Shown here one piece after another: positions 32,536 through 42,004 of a DNA stretch of 55,477 nt. Every line of letters starts with the position of its first letter. The stretch's first letter is position 1. The notes under the pieces were generated by a model. That model made no database searches and was not told the DNA's origin. It saw only the letters and a list, made by a program, of their open reading frames with translations. The translations under genes were made by a program, and so were the position numbers. The DNA comes from Tropicimonas isoalkanivorans. GTDB taxonomy: Bacteria > Pseudomonadota > Alphaproteobacteria > Rhodobacterales > Rhodobacteraceae. The stretch is from the NCBI RefSeq assembly GCF_900112335.1, contig NZ_FOLG01000021.1, forward strand, positions 1-55,477. The letters run 5' to 3'.

Positions 32536-32566
32536 TTGACCCTCCCGCGGATGGAAGCCCTAGGCA
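32536..32566 (+). promoter_or_regulatory. CueR-type promoter of the second copper ATPase
   Basis: TTGACC, 19-bp spacer CTCCCGCGGATGGAAGCCC, -10 TAGGCA (32561-32566). The reading frame of the ATPase is open through this stretch, but it is promoter, not coding: the ATG at 32596 has AAGGA upstream. Confidence 0.8.
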
Positions 32567-32595
32567 AGAGAAGCATTCTCGGAAAGGACCGCAAA

Positions 32596-34941
32596 ATGAG
32601 CACTCCCGACAGTTCTGAAACCACAGCAGCTTCTTCGGTATTCGTTTGCCCCATGCACCCTGAGGTGCGGCAGGACGAGCCCGGCAATTGTCCGAAATGC
32701 GGGATGCACCTCGTGCCGGAATCGGAGCTCGAGGTCCATTCAGCACATGATCATCACGAACACCACGCGGGTGCCACGCCGGCCGATGGCCGATATGATC
32801 TGGTTCCTACAGGACATGATGGTCCCATTTTCACCTGCCCGATGCACCCTCAGGTGCGGCAGCCTGATCCGGGCGCGTGTCCGATCTGTGGTATGGGATT
32901 GGAACTGGAATCCGGTGTGCCGGGCGATGAAGGTCCAAATCCCGAACTGGTGGATTTCACACGGCGGTTCTGGGTCGGCACAGTCCTGACGATCCCGCTC
33001 CTTGTCCTCACGATGGGGCCATTCGTCGGTTTCCCCGCAGTCCGGACTTTTTTTGGCGAAAGCACCACACAATGGATCGAATTGATCCTGGCAACGCCAG
33101 TGGTCTTGTGGTGCGGCTGGCCGTTTCTGGAACGCGGATGGATTTCGTTCCGCACATTGAACCTCAACATGTTCTCCCTGATCGGCATGGGCGTTCTTGC
33201 CGCCTGGCTCTTCAGCGTCGTTGCCGTTCTCGCACCGGACATATTCCCTGATGGGTTCCGAGACTCCGAAGGCCATGTCGGCGTCTATTTCGAGGCGGCG
33301 GCGGTGATCGTGACGCTGGTGCTGCTCGGCCAGGTGATGGAACTACGCGCCCGCGAGGGGACCGGCAAGGCGATCCGCGCGCTTCTCGACATGGCGGCAA
33401 AGACCGCGCGGGTCATCCGGGACGACGGATCCGAGGAGGAAATCCCGCTGGAGGACGTGCAAGTCGGGGACCGGCTGCGCGTGCGGCCCGGTGACAAGGT
33501 GCCGGTCGATGGCGTGGTTCTGGACGGCCGGTCCTCGGTCGACGAAAGCATGATCTCCGGTGAACCCGTGCCGGTCGAGAAGACCGAGGGCGACCCGCTG
33601 ACCGGCGCGACGATCAATGGCACCGGCAGTCTGGTGATGGAGGCGACGCGTGTCGGGTCCGACACGATGCTGGCTCAAATTGTCGAGATGGTGTCGAACG
33701 CGCAGCGCTCGCGCGCCCCGATCCAGAAATACGCCGACAAGGTGGCGGGATATTTCGTTCCGGCCGTCATCGGTATCGCGGTCCTGTCCTTCATCGCCTG
33801 GGCGATCTGGGGGCCCGCGCCTGCGCTTTCCTACGCATTGATTTCGGCGGTGGCGGTTCTGATCATCGCCTGTCCTTGTGCGCTTGGCCTGGCGACACCG
33901 ATGTCGATCATGACAGCGACAGGACGGGGCGCTCAGGCAGGGGTGCTGATCAAGAACGCCGAGGCGCTGGAGCGGTTCGAGAAAGTCGATACCCTGATCG
34001 TCGACAAGACCGGCACGTTGACCGAAGGCAAGCCGCGGCTTGTCGACGTACTCCCGCAACCCGGCCACGACGAAGCCGAGGTCTTGCGTCTCGCCGCATC
34101 GCTTGAGCGCGGATCGGAGCACCCCTTGGCCGAAGCGATCGTCAGGGGTGCGGAGGAGCGAGATGTCAAAATGGACGAGGCACGGGACTTCGAGGCGGTC
34201 ACTGGCAAGGGCGTCAAGGGGGTCGTTGACGGCAAAGCGGTCGCGCTCGGCAATTTGGCGATGATCCGCGAATTGGGGCTCGAGGCGGGCGCGTTGACCG
34301 CCAAGGCCAATGCCCGCCGCGACGAAGGCGAGACGGTCATGTTCGTTGTGCTGGATGGCGAGATCGCCGGTCTAGTTGCTGTCGCCGACCCAGTGAAGGA
34401 GACCACGCCAGAAGCCATCGAGGATCTGCATGAACTGGGGTTCCGCGTCATCATGGCGACCGGCGACAACGAACGCACGGCCAAGGCCATCGGCACGCGG
34501 CTCGGAATCGATGAGATCCGGGCCGACGTGCTGCCGGAGGACAAGGCGCGGATCATCCTTGAGTTGCAAGAGGCGGGCCACAAGGTCGCCATGGCCGGGG
34601 ATGGCGTCAACGACGCCCCCGCGCTCGCGCAGGCCGATGTCGGCATCGCCATGGGCACCGGCGCCGATGTGGCCATCGAAAGCGCGGGCGTCACGCTGGT
34701 CAAGGGCAACCTTGATGGTATCGTGCGTGCGCGGCGGCTCGCCCGGGCCACGATGCGCAACATCCGCCAGAACCTGTTCTTCGCGCTGATCTACAACGCC
34801 TCCGGCGTGCCGGTCGCGGCGGGAGTTCTGTTTCCCTTCTTTGGCATCCTCATCAGTCCGATGTTTGCTGCCTTCGCCATGAGCGCGTCGTCAATCTCGG
34901 TGGTGCTCAATTCGCTGCGCCTTCGCGGCGTTCGTATCTAG
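32596..34941 (+). CDS. Copper/silver P1B-type ATPase with two heavy-metal-binding domains (CopB/SilP-like)
   Basis: 781 residues. In place of CXXC HMA domains it has two short domains [20 protein letters not shown] and [11 protein letters not shown]...CPICGM (heavy-metal-binding, YHS-like), with a His-rich linker (HDHHEHH). Then eight helices, SGEP, CPC in [31 protein letters not shown] and GDGVNDAP. It exports copper or silver, likely with different affinity or kinetics from CopA. Confidence 0.95.
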   Translation: MSTPDSSETTAASSVFVCPMHPEVRQDEPGNCPKCGMHLVPESELEVHSAHDHHEHHAGATPADGRYDLVPTGHDGPIFTCPMHPQVRQPDPGACPICGMGLELESGVPGDEGPNPELVDFTRRFWVGTVLTIPLLVLTMGPFVGFPAVRTFFGESTTQWIELILATPVVLWCGWPFLERGWISFRTLNLNMFSLIGMGVLAAWLFSVVAVLAPDIFPDGFRDSEGHVGVYFEAAAVIVTLVLLGQVMELRAREGTGKAIRALLDMAAKTARVIRDDGSEEEIPLEDVQVGDRLRVRPGDKVPVDGVVLDGRSSVDESMISGEPVPVEKTEGDPLTGATINGTGSLVMEATRVGSDTMLAQIVEMVSNAQRSRAPIQKYADKVAGYFVPAVIGIAVLSFIAWAIWGPAPALSYALISAVAVLIIACPCALGLATPMSIMTATGRGAQAGVLIKNAEALERFEKVDTLIVDKTGTLTEGKPRLVDVLPQPGHDEAEVLRLAASLERGSEHPLAEAIVRGAEERDVKMDEARDFEAVTGKGVKGVVDGKAVALGNLAMIRELGLEAGALTAKANARRDEGETVMFVVLDGEIAGLVAVADPVKETTPEAIEDLHELGFRVIMATGDNERTAKAIGTRLGIDEIRADVLPEDKARIILELQEAGHKVAMAGDGVNDAPALAQADVGIAMGTGADVAIESAGVTLVKGNLDGIVRARRLARATMRNIRQNLFFALIYNASGVPVAAGVLFPFFGILISPMFAAFAMSASSISVVLNSLRLRGVRI

Positions 34942-34989
34942 AAGCGCGCAACAGCGTTCGGATGAACCAAAATTAAAAGGGGGCCATTT

Positions 34990-36321
34990 ATGCAGAGCGA
35001 AAAAGAAACGTACCGCGAAAATTCCATCAGTCTGGGCGGAGCCGTTGCGATGGGGACAGGCGTGATGATCGGCGCTGGAATCTTTGCGTTGACGGGGCAA
35101 ATCGCGCAGCTCGCCGGCCCGCTTTTCCCGCTTGCATTCATCGCCGGCGCGGTCGTCACAAGCTTCAGCGCCTACAGCTACATCAGGATGTCGAACAAAT
35201 GGCCGTCCTCGGGTGGCATCGCCATGATCCTGCAGAAATGCTATGGCCCCGGAGCCATCGCGGGCGGGGCCGCACTGCTGATGGCGCTCAGCATGGTGAT
35301 CGCGGAAAGCCTCGTCGCGCGAACCTTCGCCACCTATGTCCTGCGCCCTTTCGATATCGAAGGTGGCCCATTGGTCCCCGCTCTGGCTGTGGCCGTGATC
35401 GTTTTCGCCTTTTTGGTGAACATGGCCGGAAACCGCTCGGTCGGGCTGTTCTCGTTGATCATGGCCGCGATCAAGATCGGAGGCATAGCTCTGTTTGGCA
35501 TCGCGGCCCTGTGGTCCAGTGGTTTTGCGTTCGCCGCGGCGTCCGAGACCTCACAATCCTACGGGCTCACGGGGTTCATCGCCTCTACGGCGCTGGCCAT
35601 CCTTGCGTTCAAGGGATTCACCACGATCACCAACAGCGGAGCCGAGATCACTGAACCAAATCGCAATGTTGGCCGAGCGATCATGTTCTCTATCGGAATC
35701 TGCGTCGTCGTCTACCTGTTGGTCGCCTACGGGGTCGGTTCGAGTCTCACGATCGAGGAGATCATCTCAGCGCGTGACTATTCGCTGGCACAAGCGGCGC
35801 AGCCCGCCCTTGGACAAACCGGCTTCATACTCACGGTGATCCTGGCCGCTGTCGCAACGGCGTCCGGCGTTCTGGCCAGCGTCTTCGCGGTGTCGCGTAT
35901 GCTGGCGATGCTGACCGACATGGAAATGATCCCGCACAGCCACTTCGGTATGCCAGGTCCCATCCAACGCCACACCCTGGTCTATACTGTCGTCATCGCC
36001 GCGACGTTGGCCGTGCTCTTTGATTTAGGCCGGATCGCATCCCTCGGTGCTTTCTTTTACCTCGTCATGGACATGATCATACATTGGGGCGTGTTCCGCT
36101 ATCGTCGAGCAGACGTCGGCGCCTTCGGTATCGTGCTTTTGACTGCCCTGGCGCTCGATGCGATAGTACTGGCAGCTTTCACCGTGATGAAGCTTCAAAG
36201 CGACCCGATGATCGTTCTCTACGCCGCTGTCGGGATGATCGCTGTGTTCGCCTTCGAGCGCGTTTACTTGTCGCAATGGGTGGCACCGCAAGTCGCCCCC
36301 GCCCACGCCCACGGTGATTAG
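34990..36321 (+). CDS. APC-family permease
   Basis: 443 residues, 12 or so membrane helices, with the APC N-terminal GTGVMIGAGIFALTG and the GFTTITNSGAEITEPNRNVGRA loop. Transports amino acids or related amines; the substrate is not predictable. It follows the copper ATPase by 48 bp without an obvious promoter, so the two may be cotranscribed. An amino-acid permease in a metal cluster may supply Cys, His or glutathione precursors (speculative). Confidence 0.88.
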   Translation: MQSEKETYRENSISLGGAVAMGTGVMIGAGIFALTGQIAQLAGPLFPLAFIAGAVVTSFSAYSYIRMSNKWPSSGGIAMILQKCYGPGAIAGGAALLMALSMVIAESLVARTFATYVLRPFDIEGGPLVPALAVAVIVFAFLVNMAGNRSVGLFSLIMAAIKIGGIALFGIAALWSSGFAFAAASETSQSYGLTGFIASTALAILAFKGFTTITNSGAEITEPNRNVGRAIMFSIGICVVVYLLVAYGVGSSLTIEEIISARDYSLAQAAQPALGQTGFILTVILAAVATASGVLASVFAVSRMLAMLTDMEMIPHSHFGMPGPIQRHTLVYTVVIAATLAVLFDLGRIASLGAFFYLVMDMIIHWGVFRYRRADVGAFGIVLLTALALDAIVLAAFTVMKLQSDPMIVLYAAVGMIAVFAFERVYLSQWVAPQVAPAHAHGD

Positions 36322-36328
36322 CCTGCCA

Positions 36329-36973
36329 TCACCTGGCCTGAAGAGATGCGATGCCTTGTGCGCCGATCGTGATCAGCCCGACCGACAAGGCAAACGCAGC
36401 CAGGGCAAGCAGCATCACGCCCGTGTTCATGGGCAAGCGACGTACAACCGGTCCAAGAAATTCCGACCGCCCGAAAGCCGAGACGTAGAGCGGCAACGCG
36501 CTTATCATAGTCGCATAGAGGTAAACGCCGGAGATGTTCTCGAAAAACGCCGAACGCGCAAGAGTCGGGGATACAACCGCCAAAGCGGTTGAACGATTGC
36601 CGCCGAATGACCCGAACCAGTCGGCAGATAGAACGTATATCAGCACGTGGAGACCTGGAAAGAGAAGGGCTCTGAGCAAGACATCGACCAGCACGAAAAA
36701 CGCCGTGTCTCTTGAGCCCGCCTTTGGTTGCTTTGTCATAGCGAAAAGGAAAAAACTGACATAGTTGACGGCAAAAACCACGGGCAAACCGTTGGTCGCA
36801 ACCTGCCTTAGAAAGCGCATGAGTGCCGGTCCGCCGGCAGCAAGAGCCGGAGCAAAGCCCGGAGCCAGTAAGACGTAGAACAACAGGACCGGCAGTAATG
36901 CAGCGAAGCTGAACAGCAGGACATTTCTAACAAACTGAGCCGCGGGCATACTGATAGAGAAAAATCTATCCAT
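36329..36973 (-). CDS. Unknown multi-spanning membrane protein
   Basis: 214 residues with about five or six hydrophobic segments and few charged residues. No motif recognised. Start ATG 36973 (before DRFFSIS) with AGG upstream; a start at 37000 is possible but is close to the IS fragment. Convergent with the permease gene, with a 7-bp gap. The IS5-type remnant at 37015 lies just behind it. Confidence 0.6.
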   Translation of the reverse strand: MDRFFSISMPAAQFVRNVLLFSFAALLPVLLFYVLLAPGFAPALAAGGPALMRFLRQVATNGLPVVFAVNYVSFFLFAMTKQPKAGSRDTAFFVLVDVLLRALLFPGLHVLIYVLSADWFGSFGGNRSTALAVVSPTLARSAFFENISGVYLYATMISALPLYVSAFGRSEFLGPVVRRLPMNTGVMLLALAAFALSVGLITIGAQGIASLQAR

Positions 36974-37014
36974 TGAAATAGCCTGCCATGTGGGCACCAC
37001 TAGGTCGATGATAC

Positions 37015-37193
37015 GGGGCGTTGTTGCACAAGTCTGACGCCTCAGGATTCCCTTCGCGAACCCATGCTGTTAGCCGCATTCCATGAGCAACCCATCTCCC
37101 GCCCGCTATCGTACGACCAACTGGTCCAGCTACAACGCATCGCTGCGCAAGCGGGGGTCCCTGCTGATCTGGGTCGACGAAGACATCACTTGG
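37015..37193 (+). mobile_element. IS5-type remnant: left end and transposase N-terminus
   Basis: GGGGCGTTGTTGCACAAGTC resembles the terminal repeat of the IS5 subgroup. An ATG at 37083 then reads MSNPSPARYRTTNW, the usual N-terminus of that group's transposases, through LLIWVDEDITW. Homology stops near 37193; the frame runs on out of register to a TAG at 37220. The rest of the element is gone, replaced by ccdA sequence. Confidence 0.8.
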
Positions 37194-37912
37194 CGCGCGC
37201 CCTCACCGCCGCCCTCCTAGCCGGCACGATATCATTTCTGTCCCCCTGCGTGCTACCTCTTGTGCCAGGTTATGTCTCCTACGTAACCGGGCGCACAGCC
37301 GCTGAGGGCGGGGTGGTCGGCGCTTCGCCGTCGCGCGCGGTCTGGCTAAGCCTGTGTTTTGTCCTCGGCTTCTCCACCATCTTCATGGGACTTGGCGCAT
37401 CCGCGACTGCAATGGGTCAGGCCCTGCTTCGGTGGCGGTATGAACTCAACCTCGTTGGGGGCGGCATCATCATTTTCTTCGGGCTCTTCATGATAGGAGC
37501 CGCGCGTGTTTCGGTCATGGAACGCGACTTCCGATTCAATCTCAACATCCCCGGGGGCCAACCCGCTGCGTCCTATGTCCTCGGTCTTGCCTTCGGTTTC
37601 GGCTGGACTCCGTGCATCGGCCCGATCCTCGGCGCGATCCTGACAGCCAGTGCGGCGAGTGCCACGATGGGCGAAGGTATCATGCTGCTTGCCGTCTATT
37701 CCGCCGGCCTTGGAATACCGTTTCTGATCGTGGCCGGATTCACCGACCAGATCGCGGGACGGTTGCGGGCCATCGGCCGGGTTGGCCGCCGCCTCCACCA
37801 GCTTGCGGGCATAGTGATGATCTTGATGGGGCTGGCGATGATGACAGGGCAGTTGAGCGCGCTGTCATACTGGATGCTCGACGTATTTCCGGTTCTGGGA
37901 CGGATCGGATAG
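37064..37912 (+). CDS. ccdA: CcdA-like thiol:disulfide transporter, 5' end replaced by IS sequence
   Basis: Six-helix CcdA/DsbD membrane module with the redox motifs SPCVLPLVPGY and GWTPCIGPILG (both Cys present). It carries electrons from cytoplasmic thioredoxin to periplasmic thiol proteins such as CcmG. The native first residues are missing: the frame enters from the IS fragment, and homology begins at about ALTAALLAGTISFL (near 37200). An ATG at 37064 in the IS frame could start a 282-residue fusion protein whose first 45 or so residues are IS-derived. The enzyme core is intact, so it may be functional if translated. Confidence 0.82.
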   Translation: MLLAAFHEQPISRPLSYDQLVQLQRIAAQAGVPADLGRRRHHLARALTAALLAGTISFLSPCVLPLVPGYVSYVTGRTAAEGGVVGASPSRAVWLSLCFVLGFSTIFMGLGASATAMGQALLRWRYELNLVGGGIIIFFGLFMIGAARVSVMERDFRFNLNIPGGQPAASYVLGLAFGFGWTPCIGPILGAILTASAASATMGEGIMLLAVYSAGLGIPFLIVAGFTDQIAGRLRAIGRVGRRLHQLAGIVMILMGLAMMTGQLSALSYWMLDVFPVLGRIG

Positions 37913-37952
37913 CTCCATTAGTAGCAGCGTCTATTGATAACAGAAAATTTTC

Positions 37953-37983
37953 TTGAACCTCTAGTAGCTTTAGGAGTTAAGCC
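37953..37983 (+). promoter_or_regulatory. PbrR/CadR-type promoter upstream of YkuD copy 4
   Basis: TTGAAC, 19-bp spacer CTCTAGTAGCTTTAGGAGT, -10 TAAGCC (37978-37983). The arms (CTCTAG/TAGGAG) match the CTACAG/CTGTAG class of sites. About 120 bp of leader separates it from the ATG at 38106. Confidence 0.7.
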
Positions 37984-38105
37984 ACCGACAAAGAACGGCA
38001 CCATGGAGCAAGTTGCCAATAACGCCTCACTCCTTCCCGGGCGAACAACACTGCGTTCGGGGTAAGGTTCGGTTTGCCGTCCAATGCGTGAACGGAGCAA
38101 TCTAT

Positions 38106-38771
38106 ATGCTGACAAGACGACATTTCATCCAGACGACCACCGCGCTGTTTTCGGCATCGATATCCAGCCCGCTCCTTGCAGACACGTGGCCTACCGATGC
38201 GCAGAAGGCAGCTTGGGACGCACAGGTTACACCTCCCGGCTACGACCCGGCCACGTCCAACCCTTGGGGCCTTCACCCTCGCTTCCTGCCACAGCGGGTC
38301 CTCGCGAAGGACGGACTTGTACCCGGTGATATCCATGTCGATGCTGTTGCGCGCTATCTCTACCACATCGAAGAAGGCGGCACGGCGATGCGCTATGGCG
38401 TGGCGATCGCGCGCGGTAAACTTTACGAACCGGGCACCTATACGATCAAGCGCAAGGTCAGGTGGCCGCATTGGCAGCCGACACAAAACATGATCGACCG
38501 CGACCCAGAGCTCTACGCCGATATCGCTGACGGTATGGAACCCGGACCTGAAAACGCGCTCGGATCGCGAGCCCTCTATCTCTTCGTCGGCGACCGAGAC
38601 ACCTATCTAAGGATTCACGGGACACCGTATCCAAGAAGCATTGGCGGCCGTGCGAGTTCCGGCTGCGTCCGAATGGTCATGGCACACATCAATGATCTCT
38701 ATCCCAACGTCGAGATTGGCTCGACGGCATTCCTGTACTCGGCGGAAGACAGCGTCACCCCGAGAAGTTGA
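38106..38771 (+). CDS. L,D-transpeptidase (YkuD), copy 4
   Basis: 221 residues, signal (TRRHFIQTTTALFSASIS), YkuD domain with RIHGTPYPRSIGG and ASSGCVRM. Close paralogue of the protein at 28659: the central 150 residues are nearly identical, and both end SVTxRS. Here it stands alone behind a divalent-metal-type promoter rather than downstream of dsbB, so the same enzyme type may answer to two metal signals. GGAG upstream of the ATG. Confidence 0.92.
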   Translation: MLTRRHFIQTTTALFSASISSPLLADTWPTDAQKAAWDAQVTPPGYDPATSNPWGLHPRFLPQRVLAKDGLVPGDIHVDAVARYLYHIEEGGTAMRYGVAIARGKLYEPGTYTIKRKVRWPHWQPTQNMIDRDPELYADIADGMEPGPENALGSRALYLFVGDRDTYLRIHGTPYPRSIGGRASSGCVRMVMAHINDLYPNVEIGSTAFLYSAEDSVTPRS

Positions 38772-38818
38772 CTGGCGCATCATGTGTTACGCGTGGGCTT
38801 GACGCATCTATGGGCTGA

Positions 38819-39091
38819 TCAGGACTGGCGCGAAGTGCAGATGGGGTTGCCACCTGCCGAGCGTAGCGGAACCAAGGTGTTTTCCACCGGACCGCTGTGT
38901 TCATACCAATAACAGCCATCCTCGGGACGAAGCCGCGCCGTGGTGAGATCCTGACCAGGCGCAGCAAGGGCAATGACGGCCTCGGGAACACTTCCCACTT
39001 CGTTGCGAGCGCCGCCGTCGTCCAGCGTTGGCACCGCGCAGCCAGCAAGCACCAATGTCGCTGCGATAATCGGCGCGTTTCGTTTCTGCAT
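38819..39091 (-). CDS. Small lipoprotein, unknown
   Basis: 90 residues from the ATG at 39091 (GAGG six bases upstream). Signal with lipobox LVLAGC, then a mature domain with DGCYWYEHSGPVENTLVPL and a C-terminal PICTSRQS. A common type of alphaproteobacterial outer-membrane or periplasmic lipoprotein without known function. It is divergent from the Zn/Cd/Pb ATPase gene. Confidence 0.68.
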   Translation of the reverse strand: MQKRNAPIIAATLVLAGCAVPTLDDGGARNEVGSVPEAVIALAAPGQDLTTARLRPEDGCYWYEHSGPVENTLVPLRSAGGNPICTSRQS

Positions 39092-39220
39092 GTCTACCTC
39101 ACTCATTCTGATCGCTTCGTACCGGCAAGCGTTGCTCCAACCGCGTCGTTTCAAGGGGGCGGCTAGCTTCAAGCCTCCGCAGGGCGCCTTTCTTGCTGGA
39201 CGAATATCCACTTGTTGCCC

Positions 39221-39251
39221 TTGAAGCTCTAGTTACTGTAGGGGCTATGTC
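39221..39251 (+). promoter_or_regulatory. PbrR/CadR-type promoter of the Zn/Cd/Pb ATPase
   Basis: TTGAAG, 19-bp spacer CTCTAGTTACTGTAGGGGC, -10 TATGTC (39246-39251). The dyad arms CTCTAG/CTGTAG resemble PbrR and CadR operators. Expected regulator: the protein at 50391. Confidence 0.85.
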
Positions 39252-39283
39252 AATGTGGAATCAATGAATCCTGAGGTCAATCC

Positions 39284-41638
39284 ATGTCTTCCGACGGCAA
39301 CCGCAACGATCACGGCCATCCGGGTGATCAAGAGCATTCTGACCCAAGAGGCAACTCCTGTTGCGACGCCAGCAAGGACGTCGCGTCCACGGCGCCAGCG
39401 CCGTCTGGCGGAAGGAGCTTTCAGGTCTCCGGGCTCGATTGCGCCGAAGAGGTGGCGATCCTGAACCGGGTTGTCGGGCCGAAAGTGGGCGGAACCGAAC
39501 ACCTGGCATTCGACGTGATCAACGGGCGAATGACCATCCTCGATAGCGCCGAGAGGATACCAGACGACGAAGTCACGCAGTTGGTCGCAACGACCGGCAT
39601 GAGCGCCAAGCCATGGGATGCCGACAACGCAGCAGAGGACCAGGCGGCGCATCTGGCACGTCAGAAGCGCTTTACCTCGTTGAGCGGCGGCTTCTGGGCG
39701 GCGGGATTCCTTTTTCACATTGTCGAGACCGGCATGGGCGGCGCGCTCGGGCTCTTTGCGGGCCATGGCGAGGTGCCTATGCCTATGGTGGAAGCAGGGA
39801 TCTTCGCCGTCGCGATTCTTTTTGGCGTCTGGCTTGTCGCGCCCAAGGCCTGGTCTTCGGCGCGGAGGCTTAGCCCCGACATGAACCTGCTCATGGTGGT
39901 GGCCGTCGCGGGCGCCATCGGCCTCGGCGAGTTTTTTGAGGCCGCGACGGTCGCCTTCTTCTTCTCGCTTTCGCTTTATCTTGAGAGCTGGAGCGTGGGG
40001 CGGGCGCGTAATGCGGTTTCCGCGCTCCTCGATCTGGCGCCGCCAACGGCGCGGGTTCTTTACGACGACGGATCTGAATCCGACGTTCCGGCCGCGGCCG
40101 TGGCAGTCAATGCAAGGTTTATCGTGCGCGGCGGCGACCGGATCCCCCTCGACGGTGAGGTCGTGGACGGGGCAGGGGCCGTCGATCAGGCCCCAATTAC
40201 TGGGGAAAGCGCGCTAGTGCCCAAGGAACCAGGCGACGAGGTCTATGCCGGCACGATCAACGGCGAGGGCACACTGACGGTGCGGGCGACGAAGGCCGCC
40301 TCGGACACGGTGCTCGCGAAAATCATTCGCATGGTGGGCGATGCCCATGCCCGCCGCGCGCCGGTCGAACAGTGGGTGGCCAAGTTCGCGCGCATCTACA
40401 CACCCATCGTGATGGCTTTGGCGATCGCCATCGCGCTGGTGCCGCCACTGCTGCTCGGCGGCGCCTGGGACTACTGGTTCTACAATGCTCTGGTCCTTCT
40501 GGTCATCGCATGTCCTTGCGCGCTGGTCATTTCTACGCCGGTCTCCATCGTGGCAGCGCTGACCGCGTCGGCACGGGCGGGGGTGCTCATCAAGGGCGGC
40601 GCCTATGTCGAGGCGCCGGGGCGGACCACGGCACTGGCGATGGACAAGACCGGGACGATCACCATGGGCGAGCCTGAGGTGGCGGCGGTTCACCCACTGG
40701 TCGGCGTTTCCGCACGCGATCTCATGGCGCTGGCAGCAAGCCTGGAGGCGCGGTCTTCACACCCGCTGGCACGCGCCATCCTCTCGCGCGCCGAAGCCGA
40801 TGGTGTTTCCGTGTCTGCCGCAGAGGACACCCGTACCGTGCCCGGGCGCGGTCTGGAAGGACGCGCCGACGGGCGCGCTATCTGGCTCGGCTCGGATCGC
40901 TTCGCCGAAGAGAAGGGGTTCGGCAATGCCATTCCGGCGGATCTGCGGGATCGGATCGAAGGGGCAGGGAGCACCCTCGTTGCCGTGGGTGACGAGACCG
41001 GCGTGACCGGCGTACTGGAGCTTCGCGACCGCATCCGCCCAGATGCAAAGGGGATCGTTGCGCGTCTGCATGCGCAGGGTGTGAAGACCATCGTGATGTT
41101 GACGGGCGACAACGAACGCACCGCGCGCGCGGTGGCAGCCGAAGTCGGCATCGACGAGGTGCGCGCCGAACTTTTGCCAGAAGACAAGGTGACGGCCATT
41201 GAGGAACTCGTCGAAAGCCACGACATGGTGGCGATGATCGGCGACGGTGTGAATGACGCACCGGCCATGGCGCGGGCGCATTATGCCATCGCCATGGGCG
41301 CTGTCGGATCGGATGCCGCGATCGAGACGGCCGACATCGCGCTGATGACCGACGACATCGGCAAGGTACCCTGGCTTATCGGCCATTCGCGCCGTGCCAT
41401 GACGATCATCCACCAGAATATCGGCATATCGCTGGCGACCAAGGCGCTGTTCGTCGGGCTGACCGCGTTCGGTATGGCCTCAATGTGGGGCGCCATTGCT
41501 GCGGATGTAGGCGTGTCTCTGCTGGTGGTCGCCAACGCACTTCGGCTCCTGAACGGCCATCAGGTTGAGGCCGGGCCTTCAGGCGGAGAACCGGTGGGCG
41601 AGCAGATGGCGAAAGGAGCACTGGCGCACGGTCATTGA
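39284..41638 (+). CDS. zntA: Zn/Cd/Pb-exporting P1B-type ATPase (ZntA/CadA-like)
   Basis: 784 residues: His/Asp/Cys-rich N-terminus (DHGHPGDQEHSD, then SCCDAS), one HMA-like domain with GLDCAEE in place of GMDCxxC, eight helices, TGES, CPC in IACPCALVISTP, DKTGTITMG, SSHPLARAI and GDGVNDAP. The CPC followed by AL-V-ISTP and the SHP motif are those of divalent-metal exporters. Single Cys plus Glu in the HMA site suggests a different metal ligand set. GAGG before the ATG. Confidence 0.94.
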   Translation: MSSDGNRNDHGHPGDQEHSDPRGNSCCDASKDVASTAPAPSGGRSFQVSGLDCAEEVAILNRVVGPKVGGTEHLAFDVINGRMTILDSAERIPDDEVTQLVATTGMSAKPWDADNAAEDQAAHLARQKRFTSLSGGFWAAGFLFHIVETGMGGALGLFAGHGEVPMPMVEAGIFAVAILFGVWLVAPKAWSSARRLSPDMNLLMVVAVAGAIGLGEFFEAATVAFFFSLSLYLESWSVGRARNAVSALLDLAPPTARVLYDDGSESDVPAAAVAVNARFIVRGGDRIPLDGEVVDGAGAVDQAPITGESALVPKEPGDEVYAGTINGEGTLTVRATKAASDTVLAKIIRMVGDAHARRAPVEQWVAKFARIYTPIVMALAIAIALVPPLLLGGAWDYWFYNALVLLVIACPCALVISTPVSIVAALTASARAGVLIKGGAYVEAPGRTTALAMDKTGTITMGEPEVAAVHPLVGVSARDLMALAASLEARSSHPLARAILSRAEADGVSVSAAEDTRTVPGRGLEGRADGRAIWLGSDRFAEEKGFGNAIPADLRDRIEGAGSTLVAVGDETGVTGVLELRDRIRPDAKGIVARLHAQGVKTIVMLTGDNERTARAVAAEVGIDEVRAELLPEDKVTAIEELVESHDMVAMIGDGVNDAPAMARAHYAIAMGAVGSDAAIETADIALMTDDIGKVPWLIGHSRRAMTIIHQNIGISLATKALFVGLTAFGMASMWGAIAADVGVSLLVVANALRLLNGHQVEAGPSGGEPVGEQMAKGALAHGH

Positions 41639-41907
41639 TCCGGCGGTTTCGGTAGCTCGATATCGCTTTTGCGGTCCAGCCACGCCAGCGCCCCGACAGA
41701 GAATTCCGAACCCCGGTAGGGTTCCGTCCAGGCGGTCTCGATGTCGTCCCAGGGCAGAGGCTCGAGATTTCCAAGAAAGAGCGTCAGACGGTAGGCCGCT
41801 GCCTCGGGAAGCCAAGGCGCCTCCTTGGCCGGCGTCGCGGCGACAGGTCCGGACAGGAGGAGCGCACTTGCGAGTGTGGCGAGCAGCACTCTCATAATAT
41901 TTCGCAT
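41632..41907 (-). CDS. Small secreted protein next to mntR
   Basis: 91 residues: signal (RNIMRVLLATLASALLLSG to VAATP), then EAPWLPEAAAYRLTLFLGNLEPLPWDDIE and EFSVGALAWLDRK. No family recognised. The start is the ATG at 41907 with GGAGG upstream. It ends 7 bp inside the ATPase stop region on the other strand. Its promoter region contains the dyad at 41928-41947, shared with the MntR-like gene. Confidence 0.62.
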   Translation of the reverse strand: MRNIMRVLLATLASALLLSGPVAATPAKEAPWLPEAAAYRLTLFLGNLEPLPWDDIETAWTEPYRGSEFSVGALAWLDRKSDIELPKPPDQ

Positions 41908-41927
41908 CACCACGGCCTCCAAAGTAA

Positions 41928-41947
41928 AAAGTTAGACATGGCTAACT
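41928..41947. promoter_or_regulatory. Palindromic operator between mntR-like gene and small secreted gene
   Basis: AAGTTAGACATGGCTAACTT is a near-perfect 20-bp palindrome (one pair off at the centre flanks). Sequences with TTAG/CTAA arms are typical of MntR and related DtxR-family regulators; the divergent gene pair fits autoregulation plus control of the small gene. Confidence 0.72.
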
Positions 41948-42004
41948 TATCTACCCGAAGCAAACAAGTTGTCAATCCCGCTGTTTCGCTGCAAAGTCCC
42001 GAGT

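Noticed and set aside
32536-32595. TTG start for the second copper ATPase 20 codons upstream
   Set aside because: The TTG is the -35 hexamer of the CueR-type promoter; the ATG at 32596 has a ribosome site.
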